From NCBI GenBank assembly GCA_965240325.2, contig OZ251232.1, positions 248,001-312,000 of the forward strand: a stretch of DNA of 64,000 nt, read 5' to 3'. The position numbers were made by a program, and so were the translations under genes. Shown piece after piece: positions 12,301-20,659 of this stretch; the first letter of the stretch is position 1, and the number at the start of each line of letters is the position of its first letter. Source of the DNA: Rebecca billardiae RCC1528 (Eukaryota; Haptophyta). The notes below the pieces were generated by a model, which did not search any database, was not told the origin of the DNA, and was given only the letters and a program-made list of their open reading frames with translations.

Positions 12301-13091
12301 GACACGTAGCCGTCGCCGTGCGCGCGCTGGCACGCGGACAGCACCTCGACCATGTACCGCCCCTTGCGCGCGAGCTCGCCGGCGGGCTCGATGGCGGCGT
12401 GCATCGCGAGCGCCGAGAGGAAGTGCCCGACGAAGTGCCCGCGGATCCCCGACGACGGCGCCTCCCACCCGCCGTACGGCCGCACGCGGCCTTTGCCCGC
12501 CGGCTGCTCGAGCCCGTGGTGCTGCCGGAACGAGTACAGCGCGCGGTCGGCGTCGAGCGAGCGGAGGAAGGCGGCGTTGGTCTCGAACGCGGCGTGGAAG
12601 CGCGAGCCCGGGAGCAGGCGCACGTCCCCCAGCCCGAACGTGCGCAGCGGCAGCTCCACCTCGCGCAGCTCGCGCGGCGGCTCGAGCTTGGCGGCGGCGA
12701 CGTCGCGCTTCTTCAGGTTCCGCCCGTTGGGGAACCACGCCCAGATGAGCGGGCCGGCGTACTCGGGGCAGCTGAGCGTCGTGCGCTCCATCGGCGCGCC
12801 GAGCGCGCGCGACGGCTGCGCGCGCTGCGCGAGCGCCGCCGCCGCCGCCGCCGCGTCCGCGGCGGGCGCGGGCGCGGCGTCGTCCGCCTCGTCGACGTGC
12901 CGCATCACGCCCTCCTGCGAGGTGACGATGGCGGGCGGCGCGGCCTCGACGGCGTAGCGCTGGCGGAGCAAGCGCGGGATGCTCATGATCGAGAGCGCGG
13001 CGAGCGCGATGGCGGCGGCGAGCGCGAGCGCGAGCAGCGTGGGGCGCAGCCCCGACTGCTGGTGCCGGCGGGTGGACCGAGGCGACGCCAT
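9336..13091 (-). CDS. Membrane-anchored GH127-type (DUF1680) glycosidase
   Basis: 1251 codons from ATG (13091) to TGA. Residues about 19-40 form one hydrophobic segment after a short basic N-terminus, so the protein is probably a type II membrane protein or is secreted. Residues about 110-750 match the beta-L-arabinofuranosidase-like GH127 family. They include 'YGGWEAP' followed by 'GHFVGHFLSALA', the 'HHESCVTHNQMRLSR' segment near residue 505, and 'FWCCMGSGVEAFSRLG' near 609. In characterised GH127 enzymes a Glu-x-Cys pair and a Cys-Cys pair bind zinc and supply the nucleophilic cysteine; all four are present here. The C-terminal ~350 residues are a beta-rich region resembling an arabinose-binding (AbfB-like) domain ('RPGCVLSAHSYS', 'HPGRFLAVQP'), interrupted by a cysteine-rich insert ('DHSQCAAACRAARGCELG'). 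A role in cell-wall or scale glycan trimming in the secretory pathway is inferred. Glycine-rich inserts break the catalytic domain. Confidence 0.85.
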   Translation of the reverse strand: MASPRSTRRHQQSGLRPTLLALALAAAIALAALSIMSIPRLLRQRYAVEAAPPAIVTSQEGVMRHVDEADDAAPAPAADAAAAAAALAQRAQPSRALGAPMERTTLSCPEYAGPLIWAWFPNGRNLKKRDVAAAKLEPPRELREVELPLRTFGLGDVRLLPGSRFHAAFETNAAFLRSLDADRALYSFRQHHGLEQPAGKGRVRPYGGWEAPSSGIRGHFVGHFLSALAMHAAIEPAGELARKGRYMVEVLSACQRAHGDGYVSAFPEGELGKHEDHCSTNGCTWVAYYTMHKVLQGLLDQHALARDPTALEVASGLGGYLCARVSRAVAARGLEYWLEGLSLEVGGMAEALIELASRTRNATWLPCAALFERPCFAQPLALAGRVAADVAAAGGGGGAAGGALASVTLGAAGTPLADARTAVRSAIEGKHANTHLPVALGAMRMYEATSSGLWAAVGEALWAELNSSHTFATGGSTFGEVWRRAGAQGEVLAHAHGHSLAAHEHHESCVTHNQMRLSRKLMAWRAPPAPADGGGGGLGGGDEGGGVFGAVLAHAEYEERALLNAVLGTLRGTEPGAMLYMFPMGGGVSKAGIPNPPQCHHWSDTEHHFWCCMGSGVEAFSRLGELPFLAHGAHALLALQYVPARLSWRTPAGAWDVSLEGGDVGAARPGERVAVRLSAALAAAAATGGGGGGSSARVRVRVPSWAVGPRLAIGTAPPRVVRPNSLATVELTAGGAGGAARIVAAAELTMGATLRAERAKDERAAYAPLHALLYGPLVLATLTTGARALRVDPPGAPAALAPAPDSAAGAGAPPAGAGAGSSGWGWVHPVPAAARAELRTLRLLTAVPGVDGASGSGPGPLLLHGGEGRAVVIAARPSVPSNHTRVGGADALHAATFRLTRAPAVQQLRAGALGPAGLSSERAPQPYAAPADGERVALESFDRPGCVLSAHSYSAAEWVAAASRQRADQGCLVRQYEPPQLWIVHTDGTRNYVPHADGRCKAKATPVTNVAAYPKRDGADDVFALDHSQCAAACRAARGCELGSDGLVAPSSFAASGSEGSQARPPQQDDAPKQAAASYTAIELRPAGDDSGDASWWVVRARGAGGGVAFESAAHPGRFLAVQPVRPPPGARAGASAVHRDARALDLRLVLHDPSQPDGASPAGAAGAASGAALPAAFALDPPLAEYPPLAFWLANVPQRPAPLPPPGAALAGEPRALLAYALNEVIDEHYAPYVCLLGRASTGDAPKFCT

Positions 13092-13170
13092 TCGTCGCGG
13101 CGAGTCGTCTGCTTTCGACGTTTCCGGTTTTAGGGTGGCCCAAATACACCGTTACCAGACGGGATCGACG
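13092..13170. promoter_or_regulatory. Short divergent promoter region
   Basis: Only 79 bp separate the start codons of the divergent GH127 gene and the 13171 gene. It is less GC-rich than either coding region. No TATA box is evident. The bidirectional promoter is inferred from gene arrangement alone. Confidence 0.35.
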
Positions 13171-14085
13171 ATGTCGTCTTCCTCCGCCGGCCGCGGCGGT
13201 GGCGGCGTGAGCGGCGCCTCGCCAAAGTCCGCGCCGTCCCCGTCGTCGCGCCGCGCGAGCGGCTCGCTGGCTGGCCCAGCCGCCCCGCCCGAGCAGAGCA
13301 TCCGCTACGCGACGCGCGTGCCGCGCACCGCCTTCATCGACACGTACCACACGGGCACCGCGCCGCTCAAGAAGAACTGGTCCTACTACAAGCGGACGGG
13401 CAACGTGTGGGAGGACGTGGACCATATCCCGCCCGCCAGGCTGAAGATGTTTCTGCGCCCAGACCTCGGCTACGCCGCCGCGCAGGCCATCAACAAGCGG
13501 TACGAGCAGGAGCAGGCGCTGGCAGACATGCGCTCGTGGGCACACGCGATGCACCGCGCGCGCCAGCGGCAGCGGCTGGCGCAGCAGCGCGAGCTGCGCG
13601 AGCAGATGGAGGAGTACGTTGGGATCCGACGACCGCAGCAGAGCGGCAGTTCGCCATCGCGCGCCTCCAGCGGCGGCGCCTCAGGGTACGCCCCGGCAGC
13701 GCGCAGCCGCGCGCCTCGCGCCGCACGCGGCCGCGCGCCCGAGCGCACGCGCAGCCGCTGACTCGCCCCACGCGGCGCGCCCGGCGTGGGTGGCGCCCTC
13801 CCGCGCAGCGTGGTGCCGCTCCCGCAGTCGCTCGTCGCGCAGGCACACCGCACCGAGGAGGAGCTCAAGCCGCGCACGCTCGAGGACGCGCACCTGCACG
13901 GCCCAGGCTTCGACCCCCTGCGCTCGGGGCTGGAGCACCTCTTCTTCCCGAGGCACGGGTACGCGGCTGACGAGCCGTTCGTGCAGGTGGGGCGGTACAC
14001 GCCCAAGCGGCTCGGCGAGCGCCCGCCGCCCGGCGCGCCGGGTGCCGCGCGGGCAGAGACCCTGAACCTGTCGAACACAGCCTGA
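13171..14085 (+). CDS. Unknown two-exon protein, basic coiled segment
   Basis: Exon 1 is 13171-13613 and exon 2 is 13809-14085. The intron starts GTACGT at 13614 and ends with a CCCTCCCGCGCAG acceptor at 13808, and the phases join correctly (GA|C). The product is 239 residues. A Ser/Gly-rich start is followed by a conserved-looking core ('AFIDTYHTGTAPLKKNW', 'NVWEDVDHIPPARLKMFLRP'). Then come a charged Gln/Arg/Glu helix and a second core, 'EDAHLHGPGFDPLRSGLEHL'. I do not recognise the family. Tyr/Trp-rich and helical character suggests a structural or cytoskeletal protein, but that is a guess. Its ATG lies 80 bp from the divergent GH127 start, so the two may share a promoter region. Without the intron the frame runs into an Arg/Ala-rich tail that looks intronic. 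Confidence 0.6.
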
Positions 14086-14276
14086 GGACGGCGCAGATCA
14101 TACCCGTTATTCGGCCTGGCGTCGGGCGCGGCGCGGCTCCGCGGGCCCGCGGCGCTGCCATACTCTCGGGCCGAGCAGACTCGGGCACTTACAGCACTCA
14201 TACTCCATAGTGAATTGCCTGTTCGCCCCGAGGGCGAGAGTGTTCAGACACGGCGTTATGTGACCTGCTTGGCCAT

Positions 14277-14314
14277 CGCTGCGTTCCTGAGCCCCAGCGC
14301 CAGAATTACGCGAG
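14277..14314 (-). repeat. Dispersed repeat copy A (38-bp core)
   Basis: The reverse complement begins CTCGCGTAATTCTGGCGCTG and matches 16949-16986 with one mismatch. Weaker similarity continues for about 20 bp beyond it (GATGGCC). Confidence 0.6.
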
Positions 14315-16948
14315 AATAAAGCCGCGCAATTGTTCACATACGAAGAATCGCATTTTCAGCGCACCCGCATCGGTTGGCGGTCTTCGATTGATGAGCGAAC
14401 GAGCCCAAAGCCGTGCTATGCGGGCGAGGCAGATCGCGAGAGATTGCCACCGAGGGTTCAAGAGGCCAAGACGAGAGTGTGTCGCCGGTCGTCGGCGGGC
14501 GGCAGGGCTTCGAACGCAGCCCGGCCAGGCCAGGCCGCCAGAGAGTCTCTGCGACATTGGCGTGGCTGAGGAGCTCTCGCGCGGGTCCAGGGACATCAGC
14601 GCTTAGTGTCAGCCGCGTGCACACCTTCGTAGGTCCACATTGGGCGTCGCCCTTTGCTTGCACACGCGCGTGCGCACCTGGTCCTCTTCTGCGGCTAATG
14701 CGCACTCCGCAATCATTGCTCCTGATGCTGATCGTGCAGGTGCGGGCGGGGGGGGGCGAGCCTGCCAGCAGTCGGCGTGCGATGTACGGCGAGTCGCATG
14801 TTTCCTATTCGACCCCGATAGCGGCCACTCGAGCTCTTTCCTCGCCGTCGGACACTCTGTGCCCGCGCGCCTACAGAGGTCACGGCCCAGATCCGCAGAA
14901 AGCTGCCGCCAGTTCACATCCTCACGTTGTGCCTTCGATCGGCTTGGCGTGCAGTGTCAACAAGCGGTGTGCAGTACTCGTAAGGTCACGCACCAGCTGC
15001 AAGCACACCTTCGGAGCCCCAGGCTGGCTCCGGGGGCTGCACGCGAGCGCACGCAATGCTGCTCGGGCAGTGACACGCTGCGCTGGGAGTCCGTGAGCGG
15101 GTCTCTACGCAGGCTCGATGGAGTACCGCTGTACCGCCCGTACCGCCTTGGCCGGCGCCCGCGGCTCGACTCGCTGACTAACTCTGACAATCCAGTCGGC
15201 TCGACCGCTGCCAGTGCGCGGGCGCTCGTAATCTGCGACTCAGACTGGAGGCGTAGCCGGTTCAGCCGTCGGCGTGTTGCCGGCGCACGCCCGCCGGGCC
15301 CAGTCACTGCAACATTTACTACGGAGCCTCGGTACGTACCGGGCGCGGGGCTTTATAAGACTACTGCTCATCACTCGATACTGCGGACCGTCCGCACTAT
15401 TCACTAACGGGCACGCGGCTTTTTGAAGGTTCCGTTGCCCCGTCTGTCCGTGCGCGCGCAGCTGACAATGCTGACACTTGACAGCCGTAATAACCGTTTC
15501 GGTTTATAATATATGCGCACTGAATACTGATGATGCAGCAGTCAGCACGCGGACCCAAGGTGAGTCACGCTATACGCGGCATGCTGCGATAAGTGCATGA
15601 TGACGACTATACCGTAGTGACGACCGTGTCTGTGATCGAATATCATCCTGACTCCGGCGGCACGTTTGAGTCGATGAGCGCTGCCACGGCCGCCGCGGCG
15701 CGAGCGGGTCGCCCCGAGCCGGCAGAGCAGCACCGCCACTGGTCCAGAGGGCAGCGGCACTGAGCCGTCGTGCTATGTGACCCGGGGCCTTACCGTCTTA
15801 GGCCAGGCCTCGGCGTGGGCAGAGGCGGCCCAGGCCCTGTGGGCCGGCAGGCCCAGGCCCAGCGGCGAGCGAGTGTTGCTCGGAGCCGCGCCGTCCAGTG
15901 TCCGAGACAGCGCGTGGCCCGGTCAACGAGTGCGTCGTGACTGCGCCAGGCGCCGCGCCACGTCTGCGACACAGAGCCAAGCACTGCCACTGACGACTGC
16001 CGCCGTGCCGACGCATCCACACATCCAAGTCAGTAGGGCTTTGCCATGCCGCACGTACAACGGTGCCCACGGATGAGCGTGAGATCCTGTCTAATGAGCC
16101 ATGAGCATCGACGTGTGATGCAGGCATGCAGCACGTCCGGTGGCGGGTAGCTGCGGCACGCGGCGGCGGCGGTCATGAGGAGTATGCTCGTTGCCACCGA
16201 CCGCAGTATCGCTGTAATCGCTGTGGCCCATCCTCTGCACTGCAGAGGTGAAGAGCGACTGAGCAAGCCATGCCGACTTGCCGCACCGTCGTGCAGCTGC
16301 CGGCACGCGCGCGCTGTCACGAGGGCACGGAGGCTGTCGAGAGCAGCGCGGTGGGCAGCATCGAAGACAACTCAAAGTGGGCCCGGGATGCCCACCTGAG
16401 TGGTGGCTGAACCTTCAAATCGCGCCCTTCGATCACCAACTTGTCGGCGGCGCTGGCAAGTTGTCGGGCCACGCGCGGCACGGATGATGAACGGCGCGGG
16501 CGTGGCAGGCAGAAACAACAGGAGCTGCCGGGACTGCGTCGGCCGCGCCTGCCCGCAGTCGTATCGAGCGAGGCTACGCGCACTCAAACATCCCCTAGTC
16601 CGTGCACGAGCGTTGTTCGCCATCGACCTCGTACTAGTGTGCCGGGGAGGCGTCGCCTGTCGTCACTCGCTCGTAGATCGTCCGCCGACGAAGGGTCTAG
16701 GAGCGTTGAGGGCCTGCAGGATCAACCGATGGAGAGATGCTGCTGTGTATCCTCACAAAAGCGACGCTTCGGGGCAGATGTTCGAGAGATCGGACGATCA
16801 AGCGAAAGTCATAGGTTGCAATTTTGGGCCCACTACGGCGAGACTTACTCACGTCATTAACAGAAGGTTACCCGCTGCTCAACTTTCGGCCCCCTTCAGC
16901 GACGTCTCGACCAATGGCGCGCGTGGGAGGAAAGAAAGGTTCTCTGAT

Positions 16949-16986
16949 CTCGCGTAATTCTGGCGCTGCGGCTCAGGAACGCAGCG
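16949..16986 (+). repeat. Dispersed repeat copy B (38-bp core)
   Basis: Begins CTCGCGTAATTCTGGCGCTG and ends GGAACGCAGCG. It is the inverted partner of 14277-14314, 2.6 kb away. It could be a conserved end of a transposable element. Confidence 0.6.
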
Positions 16987-17425
16987 TTGATGGCCCGGCG
17001 GCGCGGAGCCTTGATACCCCCGCACTGTCATCAATGGTGACACCGCATAGCGGCATAGCCGCCCGAGCCGGCATACTCGGACCGTGCTTTTGAAAAGGCT
17101 TTTGCCTTTTTAGTCTACGGACACGGTACCGTAGTAGCTGTACTCGGTCGCAGCGCATCAGCATCCATGACCATCGCATCAGATCTGTCGGTACCTGCTA
17201 GGCTGACGAGTCTCACTCTCACACCTACTCAAACCACTGATTCCAGTATGACAAGTCACATCGCCAGTAACTACGGCGAGGTCCCGACCGGCGCAGTCTG
17301 CAGACCCGGACCTACGCCCCGGACACCCCCCCCCCGCTCGGTGGGGGTTGATCCGGTACGGTCGGCTGCAGACTGCCGACCGGCGCCCTCCGACGAGAAC
17401 TCCGGACCGCCGCGTCTGCACTCTA

Positions 17426-17972
17426 CAGTCCGGGTCAAGTGCACGCTTCGCGAGATCTGAGCCTCGCGATGGCGTCGGCCGGGATGCGGCCCCGCAGCCG
17501 ACGCCCCTCGGCGGAGGGGGCGCGGCGCGGCGGCGCGAGCGAGGAGGCGGCGGCGAGGTGCGCGCCTGCACGCACCGGTCGTGTGTGGCCCTGCTCCGCG
17601 CCTCCGCGGCCAAGCAGCTGCACTCCCTCGCCCGCCCGCCCGCTCGCGCGTGTGGCGTGCGCGCGCGGGGCGGCCGCGCACCCTCGCGGGGTCGCGCGCG
17701 CGTGGCACGGCCGAGGGCGGCCAGGCGGGCGCCGCGCGCGGGGGGCGTGCGTATGACCCCAAGAGCCATCGCGCGCGCCCGGGCCACCGAGCCGGATACG
17801 GCCGCGTTGCGATTTCCGCAACCGCCAGACACGCGCGTGCTCAGAACGGCGCCCCGCGGCCCCGCGCGCGCGCGCGACGCGCGCGCAGGGCGAGGGAGCG
17901 CCGCAGGGGCTGTTTCTGGCGCGGGCAAAGAGGGGCAGGTACAGCTGACTGCCACCATCTCTTCTGACCTGG
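17426..17972. repeat. Left arm of 547-bp inverted duplication
   Basis: Starts CAGTCCGGGTCAAGTGC and ends CTTCTGACCTGG. The whole 547 bp recur in reverse complement at 20060-20606 with only a few substitutions. It is very GC-rich, with long alternating GC tracts and no believable gene. The near identity indicates a recent duplication or ongoing gene conversion. Confidence 0.8.
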
Positions 17973-20059
17973 TCAGAGAGCGGCTGGCTGCCAGCCGACG
18001 TGATCTGTGTGTCTGTCCGTGCGCCGCCGGCCGGCGCGAACAGAGTGCGCACAGCCGAACTCGTACTCGTGAGCACGTCCCTCCCACTGGGAGGCGCTCT
18101 CGTTCGGAGGGAGGTGCTCTCGTCTGACGACACCACCTCCCTCCGCTGGCGCCGCCCGTTTGACGCTGGTCGGGATGGCCGCGTGCGTGCGCAGCGCCCG
18201 CCTCGCGTCGCGCGTCCCTAGTGCAGAGCGCGCGCTTGGCCGCGCGCGACGCGGCGGAGTCGAGTCTGACATGCCCCTGGCCCTCCTGGCGCCGCGCAAC
18301 GCCGCCCATCGCCGCTCTCACGTGCATGCCTGCCGCGCACGGCTTGGGCTTGTCAGCACAGGCTGGCGGCGGCGCGCCGGGCCAAGGGCTCGGCCAGTGT
18401 TGCGCCCCTCGGCCAGGCCGAGACTTGGCGGAGGCGTGGGTAGTGCCATCGCCCGCCCGGATCCCGGGCCTCGCCGTCAGAGTGTGCACGCGAGGCGTGC
18501 TGTCGTGGTCGACAGGTGAGGCGGTGCGCGCTCGCCCTCGAGCAGGCAGCGGACGTACCGGCAGGCGCGCCACACAGCGGGGCTGTCGAGCTGCTTCCGG
18601 CTGGGTAGATCGACGGTGCATGCATGCCCCGGTCGGAGGCGTGCGCGGGTTCGGAGGCTGGTGAATGCTCGGCAGCGGATCCACGTGTCTTGCCGGGCAC
18701 GGCAGCGCGACAGCTCGGCAACCAGTATCGAGGACGCGCGCCATCAGAGCGCTGGCCGGCGTGCTGGCAGGCTCAAACGCCGGGCCGATGCCTGCGCCTT
18801 GGCCGGGACGTAGACTGCTGCGGGCGGTGGCTCAGTGATGGTGGAGACCGGTGGCTGGCTCGGTGGACGGTTCGGCGGCCCGACGAAGACGGGCTGTGAG
18901 ACGGCTGAGGCGGCGGCGCGGCGGCGGGATCGCCGCGTCACTGTCGCTCTCGGTCAGAGCTTTGCGGTGACACAGCGCGGCCAAGCTCTGGGTGTTGGTG
19001 CTGACGCTGCCATGTTGTCGCACGGGCCACCCGCTTGGCTCTGGCTCACCGATGCCCGGACATGCTGAAGCAGGGCTCTGCGGGATGGCTGCGTCACCTC
19101 AGTAAGGCTGAGTCCGTGAGAGGGATGGTCGTCGCTGCCCAGTCTGGTCGAGTTTGATGAACTGACTTAGACTATTACTCGGGCGCCTCCAACATTCGGA
19201 TGCGGCAATATTATAAGCATCATGAGCCTCAGGTAGGCAGTCTCAGGTCGCGTGTCGTCAGGAGCAGGCCCCGGGCGCGCTGGCCGGGCACTCGCAGCCG
19301 AAGGACCGCAATCTATCAAGGATTGATTGCCAAGTCGTCAGCCGACTGTGAAGCTGAGCCTGAGGATGCTGCCCGCTGCCGGGCCGCGAGACGATCGAAT
19401 AAAAATAATGATATTATGACGATGACGCGACGATAGTGATGCAGCCGCGATAGTAGACGGCTACTATACGGTTGTCGTTACGTGACTGCTAATATGCAAC
19501 ATGCGGCGTCAGCTCCTGCTGTGGAACTCGATCTACCAGATCGACCGCCTGGTGATGACGCCGATCGATCTCCCTCACGAACTCAGCCCTCCCGTGGTGA
19601 CGTAGGGAGTCCCGCGGAGCTACTCCGGCCAGGAGGCTTTGACCTTCAGACTCTTCCCACCGCCATCGCCAGCGCCGAACCAGCCATGCTGGCCGCCGCG
19701 CGAGCCCGCTGATCAAGCCCGCCTCTGCCGCTTCCGCCACCGAGCCCGCGTCCATCCCCACCACCCTCGCTGCCGCCCAGACTGCCCGGCCGTCTGCTTC
19801 TCTGGCCATCCGCCAAGCCGCAAGCGGCCCGTCGGCCGCGGGCCGTGGGTGGCGGGTCAGCTGCATACCGTCGCCGCTACCGAGCCCGTCGCCGAGCCCG
19901 CCACTGTCACCGCCTACGTCGCCGCCACCAAGCCCGCCGCCGAGCCCGCAACCGTCACTGCCTACATCTCCGCCACCAAGCCCTCTACCATCATCGCCGC
20001 CATCAGCACAGCCGCCGACCCGACCGCCGAGCTCGCTGCCGAGCCTGCCACCGTCACCG
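17973..20059. other. Spacer between the duplication arms, no gene
   Basis: About 2.1 kb. Open frames are low-complexity and change with strand, so none is supported. The right end (19891-20059) is a degenerate tandem repeat. Confidence 0.45.
19891..20059 (+). repeat. Degenerate minisatellite, ~48-bp period
   Basis: Copies starting GCCGAGCCCGC at 19891 and 19939, and a partial one at 20038. In one frame they read as a repeated 'AEPATVTAY..ATKP' peptide, but no ATG-started gene contains it. The right arm of the inverted duplication begins exactly where the last copy ends. Confidence 0.5.
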
Positions 20060-20606
20060 CCAGGTCAGAAGAGATGGTGGCAGTCAGCTGTACCTGCCCC
20101 TCTTTGCCCGCGCCAGAAACAGCCCCTGCGGCGCTCCCTCGCCCTGCGCGCGCGTCGCGCGCGCACGCGGGGCCGCGGGGCGCCGTTCTGAGCACGCGCG
20201 TGTCTGGCGGTTGCGGAAATCGCAACGCGGCCGTATCCGGCTCGGTGGCCCGGGCGCGCGCGATGGCTCTTGGGGTCATACGCACGCCCCCCGCGCGCGG
20301 CGCCCGCCTGGCCGCCCTCGGCCGTGCCACGCGCGCGCGACCCCGCGAGGGTGCGCGGCCGCCCCGCGCGCGCACGCCACACGCGCGAGCGGGCGGGCGG
20401 GCGAGGGAGTGCAGCTGCTTGGCCGCGGAGGCGCGGAGCAGGGCCACACACGACCGGTGCGTGCAGGCGCGCACCTCGTCGCCGCCTCCTCGCTCGCGCC
20501 GCCGCGCCGCGCCCCCTCCGCCGAGGGGCGTCGGCTGCGGGGCCGCATCCCGGCCGACGCCATCGCGAGGCTCAGATCTCGCGAAGCGTGCACTTGACCC
20601 GGACTG
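20060..20606. repeat. Right arm of 547-bp inverted duplication
   Basis: Reverse complement of 17426-17972, of the same length. It ends 53 bp before the proposed start codon of the Nup85 gene, so it probably overlaps that gene's promoter or 5' leader. The left copy may therefore be a stray copy of this upstream region. Confidence 0.8.
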
Positions 20607-20659
20607 CTACTCGGCAGCCGGACCGAATGCCCACGCCGCGACGGCAGTCTTCGAAGACG

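Larger units (their letters stand above)
14086..17425. other. Intergenic, repeats only
   Basis: No frame here resembles a protein. It holds a pair of related segments in opposite orientation (14277-14314 and 16949-16986) and AT-rich patches near 15490-15530. The rest appears to be unique non-coding sequence. Confidence 0.5.

Noticed and set aside
9402-13133. A 1243-codon open frame antisense to the GH127 gene
   Set aside because: It mirrors the GH127 codons and has only Arg/Ala/Gly/His-rich composition. G and C at third positions remove stops from the opposite strand.
16824-17093. Protein frame sharing 'SRNSGA.AQERS' with one at 14107-14337
   Set aside because: The likeness comes from the 38-bp DNA repeat, and each frame breaks beyond it.
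17179-18744. A 521-codon minus-strand frame through the left duplication arm
   Set aside because: Low-complexity, begins outside and ends inside unrelated sequence, with no domain. The duplication itself explains its similarity to the right arm.
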